Translations under genes and position numbers: made by a program
Assembly: GCF_002234675.1 (NCBI RefSeq)
Contig: NC_019869.2
Coordinates: 11,022,015-11,086,014 of the forward strand
Source of the DNA: Oryzias latipes
Taxonomy: Eukaryota > Chordata > Actinopteri > Beloniformes > Adrianichthyidae
DNA length: 64,000 bases
Direction: 5' to 3'
The notes under the pieces: model-generated
The model's database searches: none
Seen by the model: the letters and a program-made list of their open reading frames with translations, nothing else
What the model was told of the DNA's origin: nothing
In this document: piece by piece, positions 48,256 through 60,599 of the stretch
Layout of the letters: the number at the start of each line of letters is the position of its first letter
How positions within the stretch are numbered: the stretch's first letter is position 1

Positions 48256-50379
48256 ATAATTAGCCTTTAAAAAGCTGCTGACAACAGGATCAATTCAAAA
48301 TTTTGGCTGAGTGCTAAAAAATAAAGGGATCAAATACCATTGATGTTTAATTAGAAAATGCAGTATCGATTGATCAATCAACTTTTTTTTAATTATATGT
48401 CTTGAATTTATTTTGACATTAAAAACAAATTTTTGCTAGATATTATGGTAAAAATTCCCATTTTTTATTGTTGAGTATTACACCTTTCCTTAGTTTAATT
48501 CAATGGTTATCTGCATTGCAAAAAAAATGTCAAAAATTCTTACCCCATTTACATCTTTTCTTTAAATAAAAAAGAGAGAAAAAAAAAAGAGTAAAAAAAT
48601 TGTCCTGTCAAGAATTCTTCAAAGTTTAGTCACTAAAACATGTTTTCTCAAACTGAACTTATTGAAAAACCTTTTTTAATTAGATTATTTTTCTCTCAGG
48701 ACAGAAAATAGGTCAACTTTTCTTCAAACAAGGGTCTTTTTATTTCTTAAGAGTCTGTTTTTGCTGTGGAAAAAAGCTTTTCAGAACCAATCAAGATTTG
48801 TTTTGGAAAGAATTTTTAATTATATTAAACCAAATTCAGTTGAATGATATATTGAACAAAATCAAATCAGTATCTCATCGGTGAAACAAGTGACCCTGGT
48901 GTCACTGAACCAATAACATTTTCATTCACAAGTTTATGGTTGGATACGATTTGAATAAAACCTGAAATATTTCTGAAGTTTCCATTTAACCCTTGTGCTA
49001 TCTTAGATGACCCCACCCTTACATTGACGTGTTCTCCCTACCATGACAAAGGTGGATAAAGGTGGAAAGATTTCATGTAATCCATGGACACCAGTGAAGA
49101 TCACAAATCATTGAAGAAAAAAGGTTCAGCGTACTGTCTTGTGGGGTCTAGATGACCCAACTCCCAATGTTAAAATGCCTAGAATAGCACAAGGGTTAAA
49201 TCCGGTGTGATTGTAATGGTTTTGTAATGGAAATTATTTTAAAGAAAATTGTTGAACTTGTTGAATCAAACTTTTAAGTAAAGATCAATTCAGTATACAT
49301 TTTTTTGGTTTGAGTTTTCAGTAGATGGACATGTAAACCAGCAGTAGTTATTGGTTTAGTCACTTCATCTCCCTTTAATGAAGCTGCTTGACAGTAAAAA
49401 GCCATAAGAGTGAACTCATGGTCGCCCAGACTACACTTTTATGCTCATTCAGACGTTGAAATATAATCTGTTTGTGTGTTATTAACCTGGAGCAGCTCAG
49501 ATGTGGGTAACCTCCTGGTAATTAGTCTGCACTTGGCTACTTCTAAAACTGTGAGCTGGTTTCAATTCTCAAATGTTTTGGTTTTTAATAAGAATTCATT
49601 AGATTTCCATCAGAGATTTTAAACTGCTTTGCTGTTGTGTTTAAGATCAGAATTTTACTGGAAATTTTAGGTTTTCATCGCTGACCAAATAAGAAGTTAC
49701 TGTTTTGTAAATGTGCTTAACTAGTCAGTACATTCCTGACACAACTAGTAATGTAGAAGCAAGCCATTTATCCGTGATGAACTACATGTATAAGTAGTGT
49801 AGATATTGATATGAGAGAGAGGGAAAAAAAAAGTCAATAAAGTGTTGGAAAGAAAAAAAAAAGAGGTTGTTTGAACGTTTATTTCAATTTCCTGTTGAAT
49901 CATGAAGAGTTTTCATCTCAAGACGAAATGATGAGACGGGACTCATCGGCAAAGCGCCTGCCGAGAGAAGACGACACGGAGCTCGCAGTCGTCTCCAAGG
50001 GATGTTCAGTGATCCAAGCCAATCAGAGACCTCCTGGAGGTTCCATTACAGGGCACCATGGGATACTTGCTCCACCCCGGGATGAGAAACTGTTTGTTGG
50101 AATGTAGGTTGGTGTAACAAACAACCTGTACTGAAGATAAGCACTGTGTGTTCATATAACCGAAATACTAAAATGAGTGATCAAAACTGTTTTTTAAAGA
50201 GTGAACATTTGTTGCTTTTGCACAAGTAAGTTGACATGTCACTATATTTAATATAAATACATTTAATCAGATTAAAATAAGTTCTTCATCTCTACTAAGC
50301 TTACATTTAGTATTTTCCATCCAAATGCAACTTTTTCTTAACACACAACCCTTCATAAAAACACTTGCATTTTTATCAT
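48256..50379. other. rftn1-oxnad1 intergenic spacer
   Basis: AT-rich DNA between the convergent 3' ends. It holds the piggyBac-like MITE at 48990-49195. Otherwise nothing was recognised. Confidence 0.6.
48990..49195. mobile_element. piggyBac-like 206-bp MITE, copy 2
   Basis: The ends CCCTTGTGCTATC and GAATAGCACAAGGG are near-perfect inverses. The element is flanked by TTAA on both sides (48986-48989 and 49196-49199), the piggyBac target signature. Its interior matches the copy at 34690-34891. Confidence 0.8.
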
Positions 50380-50605
50380 TCAGAAACTACAATTTTATTT
50401 GTTGGTAATCATCAGGAGAAGCCTTCCGTCTGAAGGTGTAGCAGCGTGCAAACAAATCATATATTCTTCACAAGGATGCATTTGTTTCAGTTGAATAAAA
50501 AGTGAAGTAGTTGGTGGGTTAGTTGGGCAGTGGGGGAGAAATTTCGACAATTTTCCCCATTTCCTAAATATCCTGACAACTTAAAAAGCTACATAACCTG
50601 CGCCT
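50380..50605 (-). other. oxnad1: Inferred oxnad1 3' UTR
   Basis: Downstream of the stop codon, the minus strand carries AATAAA (plus-strand TTTATT, about 50394-50399), a plausible poly(A) signal. Confidence 0.5.
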
Positions 50606-53600
50606 CTACCACCACTTCTCATACAGGATCCGGTTTTTTGGAAGTCCGAGGTCTGTGAGGGTTTCAGAAATGGCCTCGATCATGGGTGGGGGTCCACACA
50701 AATAACACAAAGTCCTTTGTGGGTCCACAGAAGCTTCAAGCTCCTCCTCTGTGATTCTTCCACCTGAAGGGACGGGAAGCAAATGTTTTCATTAAACACA
50801 CAGTGCTGAGCTAGTAACTTCTACTTGAGATGATGCAGATAAATCAGGGAGGCAGAGTGGAAGTGGGTGACATTCAGTCATGCTCATACAGATTTGAATG
50901 ACTTACTTTTGACAAATGGCTGAAGATGTGGGTCCACGTCGGCGCTCTGTTGCGTGACATGGAAGCTGCAGGAGATCTTGTCAGGAAACTCCCTGCACGC
51001 CTCAATGATGGAGGTCTAAAAAAATGAGTTGGGTTGTGAAGCTGGTTTATAGTTCATAGCGATCGGCTATTGCATCAATCGTACTGCGTCCCTACTGCAG
51101 TTGTACGGTCTAGCAAGTCGGTTTCACTTGCGACTGTCTGTGATAACTGATAAACTTCTGAATGGCGTTTCTTCCTTTTCAAGCCTTATGACGCGATCGT
51201 CTCCAGTGTTTCAGTGGTTTGGGTTTTCTTTTAGAGTGGTATATAGGGATCTTTGAGATCCTGTTTTTATGTTTTTTACATGCAAAGTTTTTCTAAAGAT
51301 GCTTACTTCTATATACGTTAATAAGTTTATGTTCAATGAATGATGCAGACAAGACAAGGTACATAGTAGGTACATCAAGTTTGTTTTGTACTTTTAAAGC
51401 CTCAATATACCAAATAAATATACTTTTATTGAAAATGAACTGATTTGCCACGTGCTCTGTATCTTAATAAATATAGCTGAAGTTATAGTTGCATTAGAAA
51501 GTAAATATACAGTGAAAATGTCATGTCTGTATTTTTGGGGACTGAGTCAGAATGAAATAACGTCTATCCACTCTTGTATTCAGGCTGCAGTAATGGCTGA
51601 CTTGTCTTCCAAATCTTTGGTTGTGGAAATGATCTGAATTGAGTTTGCTCCGCCATTGTTTATTCTAATCGCTCACAATAATGGCACGATGTGCACGTGA
51701 TTGTACAACGGGGATAAAATTCCAATTGTGGATGATGTCATCAACTTGCGTCACATTTCGGAGCAATGGTGGCAGTTCCCCTCCGATGGCCTTACGACCC
51801 ATATAAACCGGGAAAGGAACTTTCTTTCCGTCCTACAGTGTGTGTCATGGCTACCCGATCATCCATCTTCTCACCTTGAAGAGCAGTTCCTGTGTGTTCT
51901 TGGCGCTGTAGCAGAGGTGAGTGGAGCCGATGTTGCAGCCCCGATCGGCTGACGCTTGGCTGAGATGCAGCAGGTCTTTTGCGTGCAACAGAATGGAATA
52001 AAGAGGGTTGATTCCTACACCACCAGCCACCAACAGCAGATCTACAGGAGGGTCGGACGGTGACGGGTCAAAGAAGAAGTCCCCACCGACGCGCACTGCC
52101 ACGCGGGAACCCACAGCACACTGCAGAGTAAAAGGAGAAAAAAGTTAAAGAAAGACCTTCAAATGTATTGAAATGAATACATGTGAATGCCAGCTACCGC
52201 AGCGTTTACACGTTTCAACAGTCTTTTGTAGTCAAAGGGGTTTGTGCTGTCATAGACTTTCATCTGCACACCACCACAAAGCACTCACACGAGGCTGAGG
52301 ATGATCCCAACACTACTCCCGATGCACCAAATCAAACAAAGGGATCAAGCGAAGATCCCAGAACTGAAAGGCTCAGAACACTAATGCACGCAGCTTTCTC
52401 TTGCTTATTTACGCACGGCGCCGTATTTCAAAGCTGTTTACTACAGCTCATTATCACACACGGGCAGAAATGAGCAGGCAGAGGATGGGGTGAGGGGCTG
52501 CAGGAACACATCATCCATATTCATGCAAAAACCTGCACCGGTGGATTACTATATGGAAGAGCAAAACTTGAGAAGCAGGTTGCTGTCAGACTGCCAGCGC
52601 ATGGTGCTTCAGCTCCTAACACAAGACGCAGAAATACGCATTTCTATGACAAAAGTTGTAACGTTTCTCCTGTGTGGGTCTGCTCCAAGCACAACCCCTT
52701 TACAAACTGCTGATTCTGAATCATGCAAACTGAAAAACACAATAGAAGCTAAATATGCTGAGAAAATGCAGTCATTTTCATAAAGGGAACCAAAAATAAC
52801 ATTTACTACACCTTAAATATGTTTGAAGCTGACTTCTAGAATGCTTTGATACTTAAAATCAAGGATTAACTTAAACTTTTGACAGTGTGGCTTCTAGTTT
52901 GTCGTAAATGATCCAGTATCCAATATTTTTATTATAGTCCCCAAACATACAAATAAAGTTAAAGTTCACTTTGGAAAACAAACATGGATTCATCACAGCT
53001 ATGAGGTATTTCTTTCTGTTTCAATTATTTAGACAATTTTCATCTAAGAAATGCAGCAATGAATCAATAACATCAGCATAACTCTTTCTGACAAACTTCA
53101 CATTTAATGGATTCAATATGTCATGTTCTGCATTAATACAAATATGTCTATTTATGATTAAAGGTAATTATAATGACATCCTTAACATGGATCGTATGCG
53201 TATAGAAGGAACTGCAACTTCTGCAACTTTGAATTTTTTTTAATTTTTCCAATCAATCATGATTAAAGTTTGATATATTTATGAATAAATTCACATTTAT
53301 TTTGTCTTCTTTAGTATTTGATTGCTTGAAATAAACCAATTCCAATCCAATTTCAATAATCTTATTGAATGCGATCAGTAGAAAATCACTGTATGTCAGT
53401 ATTATTTCTACTAAAAAATATCTATAAAAAATGAATCAATATATCAATTGGGTTAAAATTGTTTCAAAAAAAATCATTTGTTTTAAGGCAGTGATTCTAC
53501 ATAAGCCCTATGACTATAAGCAGATCAAAAAACATCTTCTTTAAGCAACTAACTCTCCTCTCATCCTTTACAGTCATTTCTCACCATGGTGTGGACCCAG

Positions 53601-56600
53601 TGTGCTGGGGGGTGTTTTGTGTATTTGATAGCCAGTTCAATGACCCCCTCCCTGTGCAGTAAAGCCGGACTGGAGCACATGGAAAATCCTCCAACCTTCT
53701 CCACACCTGGGATGAAAAAGTCCACCCTGCACACAGGATTTCAATCAGATATTACACACAAAACTCACAGAAAAAAGCAAAACAAATCTTTAAGTTGATT
53801 AATGAGTAGAGAAATGTATTAGGGATGTCTAACCTCCTTCAGCCTCACACTTGTTTCTAAATTCATGCATGTATTATAATTTAAGTCTCACTCTGATCAT
53901 ATTTGATGTATTTAATTTAACTTTCTCAGTGGTCTTGATTATGATTATACCATTTTTAGCCAAAAAAACAAAACAAAACCAAAAAACTGGGCTTTTGTCT
54001 AAAACAGTTTGTGCAAAAAATTTGTTAGAAATTCACATCTGAGTGAGCCTACTCCCACTTCCTGTCATCCATCCCTTTACATTCCCTCCTGCTAGCTTAC
54101 AGCCCCTCACACCCCCAACCTATCATTACCTGTCCAACCAAAATGATGATGAATATTGAACATATCCAGCCGTACAGTTTAAATCCAGATGCCAGCTCAG
54201 ACGAGGTTGATCCACGAAGTCGTTCGTGGATCCAGTTGTCTAGAAGTAGATCCATCAGAATGGAGAGAAACCGGGAGCTTGTAGCACGCACAACAGATTT
54301 TCTACGTCACAACTACAATCTTTTTCAAACTGGATTTTTCTCTCTGCTCCGGATTCAGGATTTAAATAAATAAATACAATTTAATCTTAATTTTCTTTAG
54401 GCCATTCATCATCAGAAAAATGCCACAAGAACATGTGAAAAACACCAAACTGTGATTTTAATTAGAGTGGGTCTTCAAGACGTAAATATGGTATTATTGA
54501 AGTGAAAGTCAGAGGCTTAATGTAGGAACACTTTGACCTCTGCAGACAAGTTTCCTGATTTTCTAATAATCCAAAACTCAGAGCGCAGTTCCGAACAGCC
54601 TGAACACATCAACAAGCACAGCAGCTGAGCTGGTGCTGCAGCAACGTGACCATTCATTCCTAATGTATTCCACACTAAAAGGGATGGATGCACCGCTAAG
54701 TCCAATTTTCTTTAAAAAAACAACAAGAGAACATTTCCAGAACGGGCGTCTATCCAGGCACAGAAGGCAGGATGGAGGAAACACTGTGATCATAGCGATG
54801 CCCTTTTAAGACACTGCATGGGGGTGCAGTACAGTTCTGTGTGCCATCATGCAGCCTGGTACATCTACACACTCTTCATCTTCAACTTGTACAACTGCTT
54901 GATTTTTTGCTTTGCAACTATGAGACTTTTTCTTTCCATGCTGGCAACATAAATTCAGCATTTAGGCGAAACGCTCAAATCACCAATAAAGTTTCATTAA
55001 AAAACGTTGCTTTACAGACCGGCGTGACGAGGCCAGCCTGGAAAGCAGCAGACAACCGCCATCCTCACACACACACACAACAGAATGAGCACATAAACGC
55101 ACACACACATGTTCCTTCCACCGCCTCTTCCCTCTCCCACCTGGAGATGAAGGACTGGGTCTTTCTGTTTCTGGTAAACACTCAAGCTCGAGGATTTTTA
55201 TCCATTTACATTCATTATCAGTCAGCGCAGAGCAACTGGCCGTCTTACCACCGCCCACCAAAAATATGGGCAGCATGTACAAACTACATGTGCATGTTGC
55301 ACTAATTAATATTGGCAACTCATGCCGAGGTCCAAGACTCATAGGAGATAAATGGTTATTTGATGAGGTTATTTTAAAAGTGACCTTAAACTTTTGATAA
55401 GAAATCCTTCTGTCAAATAAAAGCTGCCAGCAGACCAGCATGCTGACCCCTAATGATGTCCCGCAGAAGTCCTGGGCTCCAAGGACCACATCGTTTTTGC
55501 AGTTCTTGTTTCTTATTGCGCCTTTGAGCAAAAAATGTCACCCAAACCACATACTCTAATTTGTATGTACCTAGTAAATGGTGGAAAGTAGTGATGGGTT
55601 GATCAGGCCTCGTGAATCGTTTCAGCACATTGCCCAAACTGTGTTGATACTGTGTCACTTAATACTGACTTCTGCTGGACCAAAAATGGCATTGCAGGCA
55701 ACCAAGCTAAGAAACTTTGCTGATTTACGTATTAATTTAATCTAAACACAATATTTGTCATTGTAGTCCCTCATTCCCAGGTCTCACTCTATAATGCTCC
55801 AGCATTGGGGAAGTGCTTTTAAGTTTAACAGTTCTGCTGAACAAATGCCACATTTAACCTCCAAAACAGAAAATGATTCATTACAAATAGGAGTCTGTTT
55901 GAAGTGGAATTGTATTCTGCTACATCAAGCGGACACTGAGATGAACTGGGGGGACAAAAAGCCAAAAACAAAATAATTCCACAAACCTCATTAAAACACC
56001 ACATTCAACTCCTTCAGTAAAATAAAACGTCAAACACAGGCAGGCGGGGAAAACGGGGGCGCGCGAGCGCGAGAAACATTCAAGCTGGGCGCATCCGAGG
56101 CATCAAAAATGGACCCCCCCCCCGACTCTATTAAACTCACCGCTGGACTGATTTAGCACCCAAGTGACAGTCATGTAACCAAATAGATCTGGTAATTTTT
56201 TTTAAATAAAATATCTTTCAATATAAAAGATAGCTTAGACTCATAATAAAATTAACTAAAATCCGCCAAATAAAAAACCACCCCAATTACATTTTCTACA
56301 CGCAAAATCAAACCCACCCAATTAGATGGAAAACCGCAGAATCTGGCAACACTGCTGGTAGACGGGCTTCCTTGTTTGGCTCAACTGTGACATAGTGGCT
56401 GTATCGGTCACCTGACTTCTCCTGAAGTGATACGTGCACTGACACGGGGTTTCCCTTTATGAGCTCGACAAGTGAGCCGACACGTCGGTGTTGCCAGACC
56501 CATCACTAGTGGAAACTAATTTTCGGGCCAAGTAGATCGGGTCAGGGGGACAGAGGCAGAGGGCGATGGGGAAGGGCCTGAAGCAGTCGCTCAGCTAGTG

Positions 56601-57058
56601 TGGGTGGTGGTGGGTAGCAACTGCGGGCCATACAATGCTGCTTCAGGCTTTAATTATCTTCATAATTGCAGATATGACATTGTTACAACCATTGACTGTA
56701 TACTGAATAAGTCAGCATTTCTATGGCAACCACTCTCGCCAATCAGGAGTGAGTTTGTTGGATGAACACAACCCTACCAGTTGAAAGTGAGATCGGGGGA
56801 ATCTGTCAGTCATGCGCCATAAACGCTGCAAGAATGCCAACAGTGTGCAAAGCAGTAATCAAAGCCAAAGGTGGCTACTATGAAGAATCTACAATATGAC
56901 AAATTTTCAGTTGTTTCACACTTTTTTGTTATGTATATAATTCCACATGTGTTAATTCACAGTTTTGAAGCCTTCAGTGTGAATCTACAACTTTCATAGT
57001 CATGAAAATAAAGAAAACTCTTCGAATGAGACGGTGTGTCCGAACTTTTGGTCTGCGC

Positions 57059-57117
<59 letters not shown>

Positions 57118-58739
57118 TTATTCACATTTACCATTTTATATCTGTCTATTAAGGTTTATTTGGTTATTTAAATTTTCATTTGATTTCTTTCACATTTTAT
57201 TCGTAGCTCCAGTGTTTTCCTCAGAGGGATCCTCCACATCAGGGACTGACCCTTCTCAGTGAATGGGGTCGCTGCAATGGGATCTCCCAGGTCTGGCTCT
57301 TAAACCTAGATCTGGGGGGCCCCGTGGTAGTGTATTAAGTGAACTTGAGTGGGGGGGGGGGGGGTTACCGATGTGTACATGTCACCAAAATATCTTTTCC
57401 CCACTTCAGTACAAAGTCAGATTTCTACACTGCATCATTTTTCTTATCATGGTCTGTGTGTGTGTGTGGAGGGGGGGGGGGGGGCATTGTATATGGGTTT
57501 TAAACAAAATATCTGTTTAGCGTCTTGACTTTTTGTGATTTGGTTTTAATTGAAACACTTTGGGTAGCATGAGTTGGAAATAAAGTTTGATTTGATTTGA
57601 CCTAGCTGGTGCTTCACTGCCTCCAAGTGGCCATTATTGGCACTGCAAGCATATGACATGTTTGTTTTGGGATTGGAGATTGTCGAGCAAACGAAGATCT
57701 GAGTAAAACTGATGAGTGTTGACTCATGTAGTCCTGTGTTTGCTTGTTTTCATCTTTACCTAATTAGAACTACAGTTTCAATTTGCAATTCCCAACAAAG
57801 GGATTTGTTTTTGCCACAACTAACTATGACATGGCATTACGAGTTGGTAACTCATCTGATGAAAGAATTTTGATTTGTTTCATTTTTTCCCTATACTCTA
57901 AGTTCTACATCAATTTTAAAGTAAGTCATCTCAACACTTGCAAGAAGGTTTTAGGAGTACTTCAAAACTTGAGATGCATCGACTCACCACTGTCCTGCTT
58001 TGAAGACAAAGTCTGGTGGGACGGCTATTCTTAGTCTTTTCACTGTTTCTGACTCGCTTGTAATTCCACACACCTGAGCTGGATACAGGGCCTGTGAGAA
58101 ACAAAACGTGTCGAAATGAAACACTTTTTAAGTAAAGTAAGGATTTACAACAAAAATCAAAAGGAAATGTTTAAAAGCGCCAAAGCTGAGTGATTTAGGA
58201 ACAAAGTACAAACTTACATTTTGTCTGTAGTTACTCGATGTTCTTTCTAGGTGGTCCATTTGTCTTTTGGAGGACATAGTTCTTCTAAAAAGACAAGAAA
58301 GTTTTGTCACCTTTCACTTATGCATCAAAACTTTCCTAAACCTAAGCAACAGGAAGAGTAAAAGATAAAACATAGCTTTACAATCTGTGTTTTAATGTTT
58401 TAAAATTGTTTGACAGGTTATAGCTACAGTATTGTTGTGGATACTCTGAACTCTAATGATTAAATAATATTTATTAACTTCACCTGAGATAGTATTGGTT
58501 TAATAGGAATTTCCCTTACTACTCTAACAGAACACCAAGGGTCATGTGAGCTTTTATTTTGGAGACCACTGTCCCAACCCAGGAAATCGGCGCAATCCCC
58601 CTGCATGATAATCCAGAAAATCCCACCTGTGGGTAGAACTGGACCCTAGAAACCGCCAGCAGATCAGACCGGCTGCTGCTGCGGGGCCCGGCAGACAGAA
58701 ACTTCGGGCAGCGGCGGATGCTAAACAGGGAACGCTCAT
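50606..58739 (-). CDS. oxnad1: oxnad1: oxidoreductase NAD-binding domain protein, 7 coding exons, 312 aa
   Basis: Minus-strand coding exons in order: 58739-58627, 58284-58218, 58091-57988, 53726-53585, 52120-51875, 51015-50907, 50763-50606 (stop TAG). Borders are GT-AG and phases match; 312 aa equals human OXNAD1 as I recall it. The start [18 protein letters not shown] is Ala/Ser-rich with Arg and few acidic residues, like a mitochondrial targeting sequence. A ferredoxin-reductase-type fold follows: flavin-domain region with [15 protein letters not shown] and SMCSSP (residues 95-115), the NAD-binding loop GGVGINPL (175-182), CGPPPM (283-288), and the C-terminal YEKWW. Family knowledge predicts electron transfer between NAD(P)H and a flavin; the physiological partner is unknown. 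It is convergent with rftn1. An acceptor at 58777-58776 implies an upstream 5' UTR exon. Confidence 0.95.
51016..51874. repeat. oxnad1 intron 6 with possible weak-TIR element
   Basis: Near-inverse GCTGGTTTATAG (about 51039) and ATATAAACCGG (about 51800) suggest an old DNA element filling most of this intron. No target duplication was seen and no coding content recognised. Confidence 0.3.
53881..54479 (-). repeat. Dispersed inverted-end repeat family, copy D
   Basis: The right end AGAGTGGGTCTTCAA is the inverse of copy A's left end. The shared interior includes AAAAATGCCACAAGAACATG. The left end TTAAGTCTCACTCTGATCAT matches the other terminus. It lies in oxnad1 intron 4. Confidence 0.6.
55589..56508. 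mobile_element. 920-bp hAT-type non-autonomous element
   Basis: It begins TAGTGATGGG and ends CCCATCACTA (perfect inverse). It is flanked by 8-bp duplications GTGGAAAG (55581-55588) and GTGGAAAC (56509-56516), identical at 7 of 8. No transposase is encoded. It lies in oxnad1 intron 4. Confidence 0.75.
56800..57060 (+). pseudogene. 3' end of a Tc1-like transposon
   Basis: [20 protein letters not shown] with a stop (about 56838-56899) matches the C-terminal tail of fish Tc1-like transposases. It is followed by GAGACGGTGTGTCCGAACTT, the familiar Tc1-type terminal region. The rest of the element is missing. Confidence 0.65.
57063..57112. repeat. (TA)n microsatellite
   Basis: About 25 uninterrupted TA units, directly after the Tc1-like end. 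Confidence 0.95.
57530..57602 (+). repeat. Possible L2-like LINE 3' tail
   Basis: AAATAAAGTTTGATTTGATT and TTGA units form a short 3'-terminal tandem array typical of L2/CR1-type LINE tails. No ORF remains. Confidence 0.35.
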
Positions 58740-58774
58740 CTCTGCTAGAGTAACGGTCAAACCGGCATCTGGAA

Positions 58775-59200
58775 GCTGTCAAACCAAAAACACAAACAGT
58801 TTATTTTCTTAGTGGCTCGAACACATTCAGTACAGTCTGTACTGTACATGATCCAGAAAAAGCTCCTCAGTCTTCGCAGACCGTTTCCGTGTTAGTTAAG
58901 CACCGCTAATTGTCGAGTATATAAATATCAAACGATAGAGGACAGTCGACACCGAAACATCTGTAGGGTCATGATGAATGAAGAAATAAACTCAAAAAAT
59001 CCATTTCTTTAGCCTCCTGCTAGGTAGGTTAGCTAAAATAGCTTCAACCCAAAGCTTTGTTTTAACAATAAGTTAAAACAGACGTAACACAAACTCTATC
59101 TCCTACCTAATTATTATTATTTTTTAAAGTAAATAATGTTCATTTAAGATTGTCGCGTGTCAGTATAACTAACCTTCGTTATGTTGCCATTACATGACCA
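58775..59200 (-). promoter_or_regulatory. oxnad1: Inferred oxnad1 5' UTR exon and promoter region
   Basis: The coding exon starts behind an acceptor at 58777-58776, so transcription begins further upstream. A donor-like site on the minus strand (CGAAG then GTTAGT, about 59173) could end a non-coding first exon at about 59174-59200. The location is inferred only. Confidence 0.35.
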
Positions 59201-59214
59201 GAGCACTTCTTCCT

Positions 59215-60560
59215 TGTTCTTCTTCTTCTTCTTGTGGTTTATTGGCGGGAGGCACCAACGTGAAGCTGCATTACCGCCACCTCAGGGTCAGAGTGGGGAC
59301 TACCTAAAAAAAAAAAAAGCCCCAAATTCTCCTCATTACGACGGAGTATTAGGGCCACCAAAAAAAAAAACCTGGTCCTGCTCAAAAAACCTATAATCAC
59401 AACATTCTCAATGAAACAGAAGGTGCTCCACTGACTCTTCCCCTTTCCCGCTATCACACAAACCAGTTGGGTGTTTCCCTATCATATGCAATGTATTATT
59501 TCAACCAGTGTGTCCCATCCTCAACCGTGATATTATGCCGTGATCTCTGGTGTTTACTCTGACATTCATACCTCTCCCTACTTTGTCTTGAATACTAAAT
59601 AAATGTGGACCTTTCATCTCCCTTTCCCATTGTGTCTGCCATTCTTCCATAATACGCCTTCTAATAATCGCCCTAAATTCTGTTCCACCTAATGGAATTT
59701 TCATCTCTATAGCCCGTTTCAACGCCCTTTTTGCCAGAAAATCAACCATTTCCTTTCCCTCCACCCCCTTATGTGCTGGTACCCACATAAATCTGATATA
59801 CAATATATCTGATCTGCTGTCAGAAGAATAAGACTTCAGAGACAATAAAGCTGACAATGAGTGTGAACAAATTATGACATCTCCAATTCTATTCTGTTCT
59901 AACCAGTGTAAACTATATATTGTCAACATTTCAACTGCAAAAACTGAAAGATCCTTTGACGTCTTAACTCCGACATATTTTCCCAATGAAGGGATACAGA
60001 AAGAAAAACCAGTTCTCATTGTGTCTGGGTCGTTATATCCATTTGTATATATGGGAATAAATGAAGCATGGACTGTGTCTAACCTGTCTGCTGTTATTTC
60101 ATCCCAGTTTCCCTTCCCTTTGCTACCATCCATCTTCATGTGGAGATACAAATCCACTTGTACGGTTGGAAAAACCCAGAAATGAGTGGCCGGGTACAAA
60201 AACGTCTTAACCAGGGGTTTACCACCATTATTGTTTGTTTCTCTCATTAATAGGCTAATTTCCAAGCAACACTTTTGTTTGTCCCACTACCTCTTTCCCT
60301 ACAAGGAGAAGTAGCTCCCCTAACCATGTGTGTATCTACACAACCCTGTATTTTAACCCAATAATTAAGCAGCAGTTGTTTAATTCTGAGACTTAATGGT
60401 TGATCCCCCCCATAGCACTCCTTATTTTTCTTTTTCTTCGTGGAATATTTACGGCGGCCAGTATTTTTTACTTATTTGGTCTCATTAGCGCCCTCCTTTG
60501 GAGCTTTTCAGAACTACAGCTATATTCTCCGTGCTGTAGAACTCAACTTCAGTTTGTACC
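59215..60560 (-). pseudogene. Decayed LINE fragment with RNase H domain
   Basis: Minus-strand ORF 60265-59501 (254 codons, first codon not ATG) has an RNase H-like fold signature: IPIYTNGYND, FAVEMLTIYS, IICSHSLSALLSL, and WVPAHKGVEGKEMVDFLAKRA. This belongs to the I/R1/LOA side of non-LTR retrotransposons. The catalytic Asp normally in YTDGS is Asn here and the Asp in CSDS is His, so the enzyme is dead. The 3' tail reads AATAAACCACAAG then GAA repeats (59215-59236 on the plus strand as TTC repeats). The upstream reverse transcriptase is missing or decayed beyond 60300. Confidence 0.7.
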
Positions 60561-60599
60561 GGTAATAAACTCTATTAAAAAAAAAACAACATAAAATTA

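Noticed and set aside
54980..55531. 183-codon minus-strand ORF in oxnad1 intron 4
   Set aside because: It overlaps a 154-codon plus-strand ORF, is low-complexity in part and lacks splice or domain support. oxnad1 exons are complete without it.
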